64,000 bases of DNA from CALZKI01 sp045124055 (GCA_045124055.1 JBGVKZ010000035.1:1-64000); one strand, 5' to 3'; shown: positions 22,529 to 32,046, numbered from the stretch's first letter. Notes: generated by a model from the sequence alone, not told the origin. Translations and numbers: made by a program.

Positions 22529-25264
22529 TCAAATAACCTGCACTTTTGCCTGACTGAATCCAAGCTTGTCCTTGGTAACAATAATTTGTTTGTCGATACG
22601 ATTTTTGAGTTCGCCTACATGGGAAATGATACCTACCAACCGGTTCCCTTCGCTTAATCCCATCAAAACCTCCAAAGCCTGTTCCAATGATTCTTCATCT
22701 AAAGAACCAAAGCCTTCATCTACAAACATCGTATCCAATCGGATTCCTCCGGAAGATGCTTGAATTTCATCAGCCATTCCAAGAGCTAAAGCAAGGGACG
22801 CCTTAAAGGATTCTCCGCCGGACAAGGTTTTTACACTACGCACCGAACCATTGTAATGGTCAATCACCTCTAATTCAAGCCCGCTTTGACTTTGCCGGTT
22901 TCCTGCTTCCTTTTTACGAAGCAATGTATATTGTCCACCGGTCATTTTTTCAAATCTTAAATTCGCCTTGTGCAAAATCCTTTCAAAATATGCCATTTGC
23001 ACATAGGTTTCTAACATAATCTTTCCTTTTTCATTTTGCTTACCATTAGCCGTATCATTCAAAGTTTTCAAAAGTTGTAAGCGTTTTTCCTTCTTTTTCA
23101 GAGAAGCATTTGTTTCTTTGATTTTTTCCAAAAGGGTCTGATTGTGCGTAAGTCTTGCATTGACTTCATCTCGTAAGGTGGACTTTTCCTTTTCTGCCTC
23201 CTTTGCCCCGTCTAATTTCGCCTGTTCTACCACATCGTCTATTGCCGGTGTATATTCTAACTGTTGGCGAATAATTTCCATTGCACCCTCTAATGCGTGT
23301 TTTTCATTTTTCTCCCTTTGAAGTTTTGTCTCCAAATCTTCAATCTGGTTTTTCATATTCTGAACTTTTTGGGAAAGTTCTTGCAAAAATGTCTCTGCTT
23401 CTTTCTTACTATCATATTCCAAGGAAGCCTTAATCTCTGCCTGTTTTTGTACAAGCTGCTCCTCCTTTGCCGTGATAGATACAAAACTTTTCTCTGCATT
23501 TTGCAAGTTTTCATTCAGTGTTTTTTGCTTTTCTTCTTTCTTTGGAAGTTCTACTTGAATTTTTTCTAAATCGGCTATTCGTTTTTCTGACTTTTCTATT
23601 TCTCTGTCAAAAATTGTCAGATTTTGGGAGATATCCTGCAATTTTTTCTCTAACGCTTCTTCTATTTGCAAGAAATCATAGATTCCCAATAACCTTTTCG
23701 CACTAGATAACACACTGTTATGTTTTTCATTCTTCTGTCCTAGTAAACCTGCAGCCCTTTGCCCAAATTCCTGCATTTCTTTCTGGAATTTCGTAACCAA
23801 CGCCTGCTCTCTATCTAATGTTTCTTTGGTGGGTGCATCTTCTAAAGGTTTGGCTGGACTTGGGTGTGATATGGAGCCACACACAAGACAAGGCACGTTT
23901 TCTCTTAAATGACTTGCCAAAATTCCCGCCTGTCCGTCAAAAAATGCTTTTTCCATTCTCTGATAAACCAGTCTTTGTTCTTCGTATTTTTGATACGCCT
24001 TCTGATAGTCACAGGCAGCTTCTTCGTGCTGATGACCAAGAACTTGCAAATTTTCATATTCTTTTTGTAAAGTTTCCAAGTTCTCTTTAAATAAGTCCGC
24101 TTCCTTTTTTTCATTTTTCAAGCTTTCTAACTGCTTTGTAAGGTCGGTATACACTTCCAGTTGCACCTTTTCCTTTTCTATCTCAGCTTGTATGGACTCT
24201 ATGTCTAAGGTATTCTTTTTTATAGAACTTATGGCTTTTTCCTTTTCTTTTCTCGCATTTTCAAGCTCATTTCCTATATTTTCCAGCTTTTCATACTGAG
24301 GAAGACTATTTCTGCAAAGAACAATCTGTTCTTCCAAAGTGGGTATCTTCTGCCCTGTTTTTTTTGCATCCTCTAGCTCTTTTTCCGTATTTTTTAATTT
24401 TTCTAAGAGTCCCACCATATTTTGTTTTTTTTGCTCGTAGTCTTGTCTCTTTGATTCCTGCTCCTTTGCCTCTAAAAGCTTCTGCTTAGCTGCCAGGATT
24501 TCTGCATTTATCTGCTGTAAACTTACTTCCAGTTCTGCTTTTTGTCTTTTGTCCTCCTCATTTTTTTCAGAAAGCCAGCTGATAAGTTGTTCATTTAACA
24601 TCGCCATTTCTGGTGGACTTTCCAAAATCGAGTGAACATACTGGGCAATACTACGATTCAAATTCTGGCATTCTCTATCCACTTCCCGATAGTCTTCGCC
24701 AATCTTTCTTTGTAGCATTTCGTATTTTTCTGTATTAAAAATCTGTCTAAAAATCTTAATTCTGTCCTCGGTAGATGCCATCAATAATTTGAGGAAATCC
24801 CCTTGAGCTATCATAGCAATTTGAGTAAACTGGTTTTTATCTAAGCCCAGAATTTCCTTTATTGCATCGTTGACTTCTGCTGTTTTTGTTAGAATTCTTC
24901 CATCTTCATAGGTAAAAACAACACTTTCATTTTGCATAGTAGTGCCTTCCCCACGCATTTTGGCACGTTCATATCTTGGCGTTCTACTTACCTGATATAT
25001 TTTCCCTTTGCACGAAAACTTAAGTTCCACAAAGGTCTCCGTTTTGCTGTCAGCATATTTACTACGAAGCATTTCTGCTGTTCGATATTTACCACTTGCT
25101 TCCCCGTATAGAGCAAAGGTAATGGCATCAAAAATCGTTGTTTTTCCGGCACCTGTATCCCCTGTTACCAAATAGAGTCCATTTTCACCAAGCTTATCGA
25201 AATCTAGAACTATCTGGTTTGCATATGGACCAAAGGCAGAAACAGTCAATTTTAAAGGTCTCAT
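22529..25264 (-). CDS. sbcC: SbcC/Rad50-type exonuclease subunit, SMC-like ATPase
   Basis: A 911-residue ATPase of the SbcCD nuclease, which opens DNA hairpins and processes ends. The N-terminal Walker A is 'GDTGAGKTT'. Two long coiled coils (about 190-430 and 500-720) flank the zinc hook C-x-x-C ('CLVCGSISHPSP', near 455). The C-terminal lobe has the signature 'LSGGESFKASLALALGMAD' and Walker B 'TMFVDEGFGSLD'. It is somewhat shorter than enterobacterial SbcC. Its ATG overlaps the sbcD stop by 4 bases. Confidence 0.95.
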   Translation of the reverse strand: MRPLKLTVSAFGPYANQIVLDFDKLGENGLYLVTGDTGAGKTTIFDAITFALYGEASGKYRTAEMLRSKYADSKTETFVELKFSCKGKIYQVSRTPRYERAKMRGEGTTMQNESVVFTYEDGRILTKTAEVNDAIKEILGLDKNQFTQIAMIAQGDFLKLLMASTEDRIKIFRQIFNTEKYEMLQRKIGEDYREVDRECQNLNRSIAQYVHSILESPPEMAMLNEQLISWLSEKNEEDKRQKAELEVSLQQINAEILAAKQKLLEAKEQESKRQDYEQKKQNMVGLLEKLKNTEKELEDAKKTGQKIPTLEEQIVLCRNSLPQYEKLENIGNELENARKEKEKAISSIKKNTLDIESIQAEIEKEKVQLEVYTDLTKQLESLKNEKKEADLFKENLETLQKEYENLQVLGHQHEEAACDYQKAYQKYEEQRLVYQRMEKAFFDGQAGILASHLRENVPCLVCGSISHPSPAKPLEDAPTKETLDREQALVTKFQKEMQEFGQRAAGLLGQKNEKHNSVLSSAKRLLGIYDFLQIEEALEKKLQDISQNLTIFDREIEKSEKRIADLEKIQVELPKKEEKQKTLNENLQNAEKSFVSITAKEEQLVQKQAEIKASLEYDSKKEAETFLQELSQKVQNMKNQIEDLETKLQREKNEKHALEGAMEIIRQQLEYTPAIDDVVEQAKLDGAKEAEKEKSTLRDEVNARLTHNQTLLEKIKETNASLKKKEKRLQLLKTLNDTANGKQNEKGKIMLETYVQMAYFERILHKANLRFEKMTGGQYTLLRKKEAGNRQSQSGLELEVIDHYNGSVRSVKTLSGGESFKASLALALGMADEIQASSGGIRLDTMFVDEGFGSLDEESLEQALEVLMGLSEGNRLVGIISHVGELKNRIDKQIIVTKDKLGFSQAKVQVI

Positions 25265-26397
25265 ACTTTATTCCCCCATATTTCTTCTATTTTATCTTGC
25301 ATATATTCTGCCTGTTCTTTCGTCAGTGGCTGCTGATTCATTTCTTCATAAAATTGTGCGAAAAGATTTTCCGGAGACAAGCTAAGGCTCTCAGCACTAT
25401 CCACAATTTCACCACTTTCTCTGGTCCTTTTGTTATCGTATTTTAGCTGCATCAAATTCGGATAAATAACTGCCAGTCTTCCAAAAGCATTTGGCACATC
25501 ATTTTCATCGAATAAAGTTATCTGCACATAACTATCCTTGTCTATTTTTTCATAAAAGTCCGAACTGATAAGCTCACCAAAAAAACCCTGAATTTTTATC
25601 ATATCCCGCATAGGCTTTAATTCTTTAGTGCATATCTTTACTTCACCCTTTTCGGATAACTCAAATAAAGTGACACTCTTTTTATGCTCCGCTTCTGCAA
25701 AAGAATATTTCAGCGGTGTTCCACAATATCTGATTGTTTCTTTTCCAATTTTCTGAGCCCTGTGGATATGTCCCAATGCCACATAATCAAAGGGGGCAAA
25801 CACCGAAGCGTCCACATTATCTAATCCACCCACGGAAATTTCTTCCGACTCACTTTTCACGGCTCCCGTTACAAACTGGTGTGCTACCAAAATATTTCTT
25901 TCTCTGGTATCTATATTCATATGTGAAATCACACTTTGCATAGCTTCTGTATAATCATCGATTTGTGTTTCTTCTAAAAAATGTTTCACATGAACCGGCT
26001 TAATAAATGGAAGCATATAGACAAATACACTGCCATATTCATCTTCCAAAATAATTGGCTCTATATCTCCGCGATAGACTGGAGACAAAAAGACGTTGCT
26101 ATGACGCATCAACCTTTCCCCAAAAGCAATTCTTTCCGGAGAATCATGATTACCGCTAATGACAAAAACCTTCAAGTTTCTTTTGGCAAGTCCTACCAAA
26201 AAATCATCAAACAAGGCTACGGATTCAGCCGATGGAACAGGCTTATCATATACATCTCCCGCTATAATAACGCCTGTTACTTTTTCTTCGTCTACAATTT
26301 TCAATATTTCCTTTAAGATATATTTCTGGTCATCTATCATAGAAAAGTTGTGTACTCTTTTTCCTAAATGTAAATCTGATAAATGTAAAAATTTCAT
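25261..26397 (-). CDS. sbcD: SbcD/Mre11-type exonuclease subunit
   Basis: A 378-residue calcineurin-like phosphoesterase, the nuclease subunit of SbcCD. The metal-binding motifs are in order: 'LHLSDLHLGK' (residues 3-12), 'AGDVYDKP', 'SGNHDSPERIAFG' and 'VALGHIHRAQ'. The start at 26395-26397 is preferred over the longer frame from 26433, because it begins directly at the first motif and has GGGAG/GCAGG sequences upstream. It overlaps sbcC by 4 bases. Confidence 0.95.
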   Translation of the reverse strand: MKFLHLSDLHLGKRVHNFSMIDDQKYILKEILKIVDEEKVTGVIIAGDVYDKPVPSAESVALFDDFLVGLAKRNLKVFVISGNHDSPERIAFGERLMRHSNVFLSPVYRGDIEPIILEDEYGSVFVYMLPFIKPVHVKHFLEETQIDDYTEAMQSVISHMNIDTRERNILVAHQFVTGAVKSESEEISVGGLDNVDASVFAPFDYVALGHIHRAQKIGKETIRYCGTPLKYSFAEAEHKKSVTLFELSEKGEVKICTKELKPMRDMIKIQGFFGELISSDFYEKIDKDSYVQITLFDENDVPNAFGRLAVIYPNLMQLKYDNKRTRESGEIVDSAESLSLSPENLFAQFYEEMNQQPLTKEQAEYMQDKIEEIWGNKV

Positions 26398-26483
26398 AGC
26401 CTGCTTTCTCCCTTTTATTGCATACTTCTTCATACCCCAAACACCCGTTTATTCGTTGAATGCAGCATTACCTTCACAAATGA

Positions 26484-26518
26484 AAAAGAAGCGTCACCTT
26501 AAAAGTAACGCTTCTTTT
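26484..26518. terminator. Terminator after the sodium symporter gene
   Basis: AAAAGAAGCG (26484-26493) pairs with CGCTTCTTTT (26509-26518). It lies between the symporter gene and sbcD, both leftward, and works on the minus strand. Confidence 0.75.
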
Positions 26519-26557
26519 ATTATACATCTTGATGATGTAATTATCAATTTTAACGAA

Positions 26558-27937
26558 CTAACTAAAGAAAGAAATCAACCCTAAAATAAAGATTGCAAAA
26601 ATAATGACTGGTAAAACATAAGTCATATAGCCTTTCATACATTTTGCCACCTTTAAGCCTTTTCCTTCGTTGGCTTCTTTCATAAAGTTGTCCCAACCCC
26701 AACCATAGCGAGTGGTACAAAAAATTACAAAGATAATTGAGCCTACCGGAAGAATCACATTCATAACTGCAAAATCTTCCAAATCACTGATATTCGTACC
26801 TTGTCCAAATGGTGTAATGAAACTTAATTTGTTATAGCCAAGTACACAAGGCATAGAAAGTAACATCATTGCAATTCCATTAATCAGACAGGCTTTTTTT
26901 CTTGACCATTTCCACAAATCCATTGAACAGGAAATAATGTTTTCAAATACGGTCAAAATGGTGGATAATGCCGCAAAAGACATAAAAACGAAAAATAAGC
27001 TTCCCCACAGTCTTCCCAGCGGTATGTTATTGAAAATATTGGGCAGCGTTTTGAAAATAAGGCTTGGTCCATTATTAACTTCTACATGATAAGCAAAACA
27101 GGCCGGAAAAATAATTAACCCGGAAGTCAATGCCACAAAGGTATCCAAAATAGCAACATTTACCGATTCTCCAAGCAAAGTTCTGTCTTTTTTTACATAA
27201 CTACCAAAAATCGCCATACATCCCATACCAAGACTCAAAGTGAAAAATGCCTGATTCATAGCAGCTACAATAACATCGACCACACCTATCTCAGCCATCG
27301 TTTCAAAATTTGGTAATAAATAAAAGCTAAGTCCCTCTTTTCCACCTTCTAAAAAGATACTGTTAATTGCTAATACAACCATAATACCAAGTAAGGCAAT
27401 CATCATAATCTTTGTAATACGCTCTAGACCCTTTTGTAAGCCAATAGAACATACTCCAAAACCAATTATCACAACGATAACCATATAAATAGTAAGTGAT
27501 GTTGGATTTGCAAGCATCTCATCATATATTTCATTGATTCTTGTAGTATCTGCACCTTGAAACTTGCCCATTGCCATATCTACGAAATACTGAAGCATCC
27601 AGCCGGTTACGACAGTATAATACATCATCAAAATATAACTACCTGCCATAGCCACATATCCGTGAATGTGCCATTTGCTCTTTGGCTTTTCCAATTCCTG
27701 ATACATTTTTACAACACTCTTTCGACTGGCTCTACCCATAGCAAATTCCATCGTCATAACCGGAACTCCTAAAACAATCAGGCAAACCAGATAAATTAGA
27801 ACAAATGCTCCTCCGCCATATTGTCCTACCATCCACGGAAATTTCCACACGTTACCGATACCAATGGCACAACCGGCACTCAGTAAAATAAATCCGAGAC
27901 GGCTTCCCAAAGTCTCTCTCTTAACTTGATTCTCCAT
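26558..27937 (-). CDS. Neurotransmitter:sodium symporter family transporter
   Basis: A 459-residue membrane transporter of the NSS (LeuT-fold) family. The first helix has the family signature 'SAGCAIGIGNVWKFPWMVGQYGGGAFVLIYL' with the sodium-binding Gly/Asn residues. About eleven membrane segments follow, one fewer than LeuT, as in many bacterial members. Substrates in bacteria are amino acids such as tyrosine, tryptophan or leucine; the substrate here is not evident. The gene stands alone between two terminators. Confidence 0.92.
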   Translation of the reverse strand: MENQVKRETLGSRLGFILLSAGCAIGIGNVWKFPWMVGQYGGGAFVLIYLVCLIVLGVPVMTMEFAMGRASRKSVVKMYQELEKPKSKWHIHGYVAMAGSYILMMYYTVVTGWMLQYFVDMAMGKFQGADTTRINEIYDEMLANPTSLTIYMVIVVIIGFGVCSIGLQKGLERITKIMMIALLGIMVVLAINSIFLEGGKEGLSFYLLPNFETMAEIGVVDVIVAAMNQAFFTLSLGMGCMAIFGSYVKKDRTLLGESVNVAILDTFVALTSGLIIFPACFAYHVEVNNGPSLIFKTLPNIFNNIPLGRLWGSLFFVFMSFAALSTILTVFENIISCSMDLWKWSRKKACLINGIAMMLLSMPCVLGYNKLSFITPFGQGTNISDLEDFAVMNVILPVGSIIFVIFCTTRYGWGWDNFMKEANEGKGLKVAKCMKGYMTYVLPVIIFAIFILGLISFFS

Positions 27938-27991
27938 ATGTCCTCCTAAGAAAAAATTTTACCTACACCACTTTACCATAAAATGACTCAT

Positions 27992-28021
27992 AAAAAAAGT
28001 GGAAAATGCAGACTTTTCCAC
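27992..28021 (-). terminator. Terminator after the metal-transporting ATPase gene
   Basis: GTGGAAAA (27999-28006) and TTTTCCAC (28014-28021) form a stem followed on the minus strand by TTTTTTTATG. Confidence 0.8.
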
Positions 28022-28100
28022 ATTTTCCACCATTATGATGTTCATAACTTTTTATGTGTCACAATTTTTATGGCACATATGTCATTTTGTGTTGTCCATT

Positions 28101-29972
28101 TTAGTCAACACCTTTTAAGGTTCTCATTGCATTTAGAATGGCAATCGCAGCCACTCCAACATCTGCAAATACCGCTAACCACATATTTGCCATACCGATT
28201 GCTGCCAATATTAAGATCGCCACCTTAATCCCGATTGCAAAAACAATGTTTTCTTTTACTATGGCAAGTGTCTTTCTTGCAATAGCCACCATTTTGGCAA
28301 TTTTAGAAGGTTCATCATTCATAATGACGATATCCGCCGCTTCAATGGCAGCGTCCGAACCAAGCCCTCCCATTGCAATACCTACATCAGCTCTTGCAAG
28401 AACCGGAGCATCATTGATTCCGTCTCCCACAAAGGCAACTTTTCCACCATATTTTTCCATAATCTCTTCAAAAATACGCACCTTGTCGCCTGGTAAGAGC
28501 TGTGCATGATACTCTGTCAGTTCTAACTGTTTTGCTACTTCTGATGCTGCTTTTTCGTTATCGCCAGTTAACATAATAATTTGCTTAACACCTGCATTCT
28601 TCATCTTCTGGATAGATTCTTTGGCATCCTCTTTTAATTCGTCTGCAATTACAATATAGCCATAATATTTCTTATTTAAGGCTACATACACAAGGGTTCC
28701 GCCTTCTATGGCTTCCTTGCAAATAATTCCTTCTTGTACCATCAATTTGTAATTGCCAACTAATAACTCTTTTTCCTCAAAAATGGCTTTCACGCCATAG
28801 CCCGCCAATTCTTCCACATTACTAAGTCGACTGTACTCCATTTCTTTTCCATAAGCCTTTTTTAAAGAAAGAGCGATTGGGTGATTAGAAAAAGCTTCTC
28901 CAAAAGCTGCCAGCTCTAGCACTCTTTCTTCAGAACTTTCAGAAGCCGGTACAACCTTCTGTACCCCAAAAATACCTTTTGTCAAAGTTCCCGTTTTATC
29001 CATAACTACGGTATCTACTTGACTGATAGTCTCTATATAGTTACTGCCTTTTACAAGAATACCTGCTCTACTAGCTCCCCCAATTCCTCCAAAGAAACTT
29101 AGCGGGATACTAATTACTAAAGCACACGGGCAACTTGTGACTAAAAAAGTCAATGCCCTATAAATCCAAGTCTGGAAATCCTGTTTTAAAATAACGGGTG
29201 GTATTATTGCTAATAACACGGCACTTATAACAACTATTGGTGTATAGTAACGGGCAAACTTACTGATGAAGTTTTCAGACTTACTTTTTTTGTCTGTGGC
29301 ATTTTCTACTAGTTCTAATATCTTGGCAACAGTAGATTGTCCATACTCCTTCTCAACGCGAATTTTAATAACACCCGATATGTTTACGCAACCGCTTAAA
29401 ACAACGTCTCCCTCTTTTACATCTCTTGGGATACTTTCTCCCGTCAATGCTATTGTGTCAAGAGAAGTATTGCCTTCTAAGATGATTGCATCCAGTGGAA
29501 CTTTTTCTCCTGGTTTTACCAATACCACTTCACCAATGGCTACTTCCGATGGGTCTACTTCTATTTCCTTATCCCCACGAATGACATTGGCATAATCCGG
29601 TTTAATCTTCATTAGGTCTGTAATAGACTTCCTAGAACGATTTACTGCATATGATTGGAAACATTCCCCTACCTGATAAAATAACATTACCGCCACTGCT
29701 TCCGGTGTCTCCCCTACAAAAAATGCACCAAGAGATGCAATTGTCATAAGAAAGTTCTCATCAAACACCTGGCCTTTTGTAATATTGACTACTGCAGTCT
29801 TTACTACATCTCCACCAATTAAGAAATATGCTGCCAAATGTAGCATTAAAATTAAATTATGGTTTAAGTTTTCTCCTATTGGTAATGGAAATATTGACAG
29901 TAATATGGCAATGACAAAAGGTATGACCCCAATGCATAACCTTTTAATACGTCTTTTCAATTTCTTTGTCAT
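28101..29972 (-). CDS. cadA: Heavy-metal translocating P-type ATPase, probably Zn/Cd/Pb efflux
   Basis: A 623-residue P1B-type ATPase. It has the membrane metal-site motif 'CPC' (near 285 in 'TSCPCALVIS'), phosphorylation motif 'DKTGTLTKG' (near 328), 'TGES' actuator loop and 'VGDGINDAPVLARADVGIAMG' hinge. CPC with a C-terminal 'IGIKVAILILAAIGMANMWLAVFADVGVA' and an ArsR partner points to the ZntA/CadA group exporting Zn, Cd or Pb. It lacks the usual N-terminal HMA domain, which is encoded as a separate small gene 23 bases upstream. It is the last gene of the operon. Confidence 0.92.
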   Translation of the reverse strand: MTKKLKRRIKRLCIGVIPFVIAILLSIFPLPIGENLNHNLILMLHLAAYFLIGGDVVKTAVVNITKGQVFDENFLMTIASLGAFFVGETPEAVAVMLFYQVGECFQSYAVNRSRKSITDLMKIKPDYANVIRGDKEIEVDPSEVAIGEVVLVKPGEKVPLDAIILEGNTSLDTIALTGESIPRDVKEGDVVLSGCVNISGVIKIRVEKEYGQSTVAKILELVENATDKKSKSENFISKFARYYTPIVVISAVLLAIIPPVILKQDFQTWIYRALTFLVTSCPCALVISIPLSFFGGIGGASRAGILVKGSNYIETISQVDTVVMDKTGTLTKGIFGVQKVVPASESSEERVLELAAFGEAFSNHPIALSLKKAYGKEMEYSRLSNVEELAGYGVKAIFEEKELLVGNYKLMVQEGIICKEAIEGGTLVYVALNKKYYGYIVIADELKEDAKESIQKMKNAGVKQIIMLTGDNEKAASEVAKQLELTEYHAQLLPGDKVRIFEEIMEKYGGKVAFVGDGINDAPVLARADVGIAMGGLGSDAAIEAADIVIMNDEPSKIAKMVAIARKTLAIVKENIVFAIGIKVAILILAAIGMANMWLAVFADVGVAAIAILNAMRTLKGVD

Positions 29973-29995
29973 AATTTCTCCTCATAAGTAACTTT

Positions 29996-30217
29996 CTATT
30001 TCTCAATCACTGTTACATCAGGTTCAAACTTCTTTACTACTTTTTTGATATCAGAAAGTAAACTTGCAGCTTTATCATCTTCAACTTCTACGGTAAGCTT
30101 CTGTGTTAAAAATGTCACTTTACTTTCTTTAACACCTTCTAATTTTGCTACTTCCTTTTCAATTTTTTCCGCACAGTGTGCACAATCCAAATCCTCTAAC
30201 ACATAAACTTTTTTCAT
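29996..30217 (-). CDS. Stand-alone heavy-metal-associated (HMA) domain protein
   Basis: A 73-residue ferredoxin-like HMA domain with the metal-binding C-x-x-C at 'DCAHCAEKIEKEV' (C13 and C16). It could carry metal to the neighbouring P-type ATPase, which lacks an N-terminal HMA domain, so it behaves like a detached domain of that pump. It is the middle gene of the ArsR-HMA-ATPase operon. Confidence 0.9.
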   Translation of the reverse strand: MKKVYVLEDLDCAHCAEKIEKEVAKLEGVKESKVTFLTQKLTVEVEDDKAASLLSDIKKVVKKFEPDVTVIEK

Positions 30218-30236
30218 GATAAAATCCTCCTAATTT

Positions 30237-30602
30237 TTATTCTTCCTCAATATGTTCAATACCCTGACTTAAAATTGTCGTAATATGGTCATCAGCCAGA
30301 GAATAGAAAATCGTCTTACCATCCCGTCTGTTTTTAACCAATTTCATCTGCTTTAACACACGTAACTGATGGGAAATTGCCGATTGGGTCATATTCAAAA
30401 GCTGTGCAATATCGCATACACACATTTCAGAACACTTCAATACATATAATATTCGTATTCTCGTAGAATCTGCAAAAACCTTAAAGAAATCTGCCAATTC
30501 ATATAATTCCTTTTCATCTGGAATTTGCTGATTAACTAAATCCAGCGTCTCTTGGTGTACGTGCATATATTCACAATGCTCTGCTTCTTCTGTATGATAC
30601 AT
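30237..30602 (-). CDS. ArsR/SmtB family metal-sensing repressor
   Basis: A 121-residue winged-helix repressor. The metal-binding helix reads 'CSEMCVCDIAQLL' (CadC/SmtB alpha-3 site, C-x-C), followed by the recognition helix 'NMTQSAISHQLRVLKQMKLV'. The N-terminus is rich in His, Cys and Glu ('MYHTEEAEHCEYMHVH'), as in CadC-like sensors of Cd, Pb or Zn. The start at 30600-30602 has GAGGAGG upstream. A large palindrome overlaps its promoter, so it should repress its own operon until metal binds. Confidence 0.9.
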   Translation of the reverse strand: MYHTEEAEHCEYMHVHQETLDLVNQQIPDEKELYELADFFKVFADSTRIRILYVLKCSEMCVCDIAQLLNMTQSAISHQLRVLKQMKLVKNRRDGKTIFYSLADDHITTILSQGIEHIEEE

Positions 30603-30623
30603 ACCCTTCCTCCTCTCTGTTTT

Positions 30624-30681
30624 ATGAACATATGAATAATTGTTCATATATTCATAATACTACTTTTTACTAATATGTCAA
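30624..30681 (-). promoter_or_regulatory. Promoter and ArsR-type operator of the metal efflux operon
   Basis: On the minus strand TTGACA (30676-30681), 16-base spacer, TATTAT (30654-30659). An imperfect 32-bp palindrome (30624-30655), with core ATATGAA-N6-TTCATAT, lies over the -10 edge and start site and matches SmtB/CzrA-type operators. Confidence 0.8.
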
Positions 30682-30731
30682 TGTTATTTTTCAAAAAATC
30701 TCTTTTTTTTACCGTATTTGTAAAATTTTAT

Positions 30732-30785
30732 TTGTAATATGAGTATAAATCTGCTATACTTCTAAATAGTTTGAAAATCAAACTA
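30732..30785 (+). promoter_or_regulatory. Promoter of the DegV gene with a FabT-like operator
   Basis: TTGTAA (30732-30737), 17-base spacer, TATACT (30755-30760). Seven bases downstream is the perfect palindrome TAGTTTGAAAATCAAACTA (30767-30785), which matches the TTTGA-N3-TCAAA core of FabT, the fatty-acid synthesis repressor of Firmicutes. Confidence 0.65.
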
Positions 30786-30810
30786 ATTTCAAAAAACGAA
30801 AGAGGTACTT

Positions 30811-31695
30811 ATGTTAAGAGATTTTTATATTACAACAGATTCTAATTCCGATTTACCACAGGAATATGTTCAAAAACTGGGAACTGTTATCATTCCTCAG
30901 TACTATTCTTTTGGTGATACTGTTTATGGTGATGAATTAACGATGGAGCCCACCGAATTTTATGAACGTATGAAAAATGGTGAACTTCCTTTATCACAAG
31001 CAAATAATCCAGCAGTTATTGAAGATAAATTCCGTGCCATTTTAGATAAAGGGTGCGATATTATTCATATTGCTTTTTCTTCTGCATTAAGTGGAAGTTA
31101 CAACAATGTATGTATGGTAGCGAATGAACTCTTAGAAGAATATCCAGAAGCAAAAATTACTGTTATTGATTCCTTAAATGTTTCTTTAGCAGAATCTATT
31201 TTAGTTATTCGTGGTAATGAATTAAAATCAGCAGGTGCTTCTTATAAAGAAGTTGTAGAAAAATTAGAAGAAATGAAGAACCATTTAAACGTGCAGTTTA
31301 CTGTTGACGATTTGTTCCATCTTCAGAGGGGCGGTCGTGTCAGCAAAGCCGTAGCTGTGGTTGGTAGTGCCTTAAATTTGAAACCTTTCCTTTATATTAC
31401 AGATGAAGGTACTTTATCTTCTGCCGGAACAGTCCGTGGTAGAAAGAAATCTTTAAAAACTATTGTAGAACGTATGAAAGATACTTTAGGTGACACTCCT
31501 GACTATTCTGTACCAGTAGGTATTGTTCATAGTATCTGCCTGGAAGATGCTCAGTTTGTGGCAGATATGATTAAAGAGGAAACTTCTTTTACCAATATTA
31601 TTATCAATGATATCAGCCCAAGTATCGGAACTCACGCAGGTCCTGGTGCTATTGGTATTCTCTACTATGGTGATGTAAAAGCTCCAGCAAAATAA
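30811..31695 (+). CDS. DegV family fatty-acid-binding protein
   Basis: A 294-residue DegV (FakB-like) protein. It has the N-terminal 'ITTDSNSDLP', the Ser-containing 'AFSSALSGSYNN' fatty-acid head-group site, and the C-terminal lobe ending 'GTHAGPGAIGILYYG'. FakB proteins bring host fatty acids to the kinase FakA for phosphorylation; many DegV proteins only bind. The FabT-like palindrome in its promoter supports a lipid role. The gene stands alone with its own terminator. Confidence 0.92.
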   Translation: MLRDFYITTDSNSDLPQEYVQKLGTVIIPQYYSFGDTVYGDELTMEPTEFYERMKNGELPLSQANNPAVIEDKFRAILDKGCDIIHIAFSSALSGSYNNVCMVANELLEEYPEAKITVIDSLNVSLAESILVIRGNELKSAGASYKEVVEKLEEMKNHLNVQFTVDDLFHLQRGGRVSKAVAVVGSALNLKPFLYITDEGTLSSAGTVRGRKKSLKTIVERMKDTLGDTPDYSVPVGIVHSICLEDAQFVADMIKEETSFTNIIINDISPSIGTHAGPGAIGILYYGDVKAPAK

Positions 31696-31711
31696 TCTTT
31701 TTGAAGATACG

Positions 31712-31745
31712 AAAAGTCCGATATCCAATGGATACCGGACTTTTT
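31712..31745 (+). terminator. Terminator of the DegV gene
   Basis: AAAAGTCCG-A-TATCC pairs with GGATA-C-CGGACTTTTT around an AATG loop. Confidence 0.85.
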
Positions 31746-31765
31746 ATGTATTTTATTCTTATTTT

Positions 31766-32032
31766 CTACCACCCAAAGAGCATTGCTGCACGATTCATAC
31801 CAGAATATATCTGTTCCTCTAATACTGCATCAAAGTTCCTTGTCTCTCCCATTTTCAATGGATTTTCATTCTCTGATGATGAACTATGGTGAATATCTAA
31901 CTTACTGTCCAGAACATCATCACTGATTTTTGCTATTTTATCAAGGCTTTTAGAGGTTACGTGATTTGGATTATATACATATGCCGAAATCCCATATAAA
32001 GCACCATTCATACCGATTGCACCGATACCCAT
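31766..32032 (-). CDS. Small conserved Lachnospiraceae-type hypothetical protein
   Basis: An 88-residue protein beginning MGIGAIGMNGALYGISAYVYNPN and ending with a helical 'AVLEEQIYSGMNRAAMLFGW'. The middle is polar with a Ser-rich stretch and 'NENPLKMGETRNFDAVL'. I have the impression of similar short proteins in Lachnospiraceae, but know no function. GGGAGGA lies before the ATG. It follows the HdeD-like gene after 14 bases and is probably co-transcribed with it. Confidence 0.65.
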   Translation of the reverse strand: MGIGAIGMNGALYGISAYVYNPNHVTSKSLDKIAKISDDVLDSKLDIHHSSSSENENPLKMGETRNFDAVLEEQIYSGMNRAAMLFGW

Positions 32033-32046
32033 AAGTCATTCCTCCC

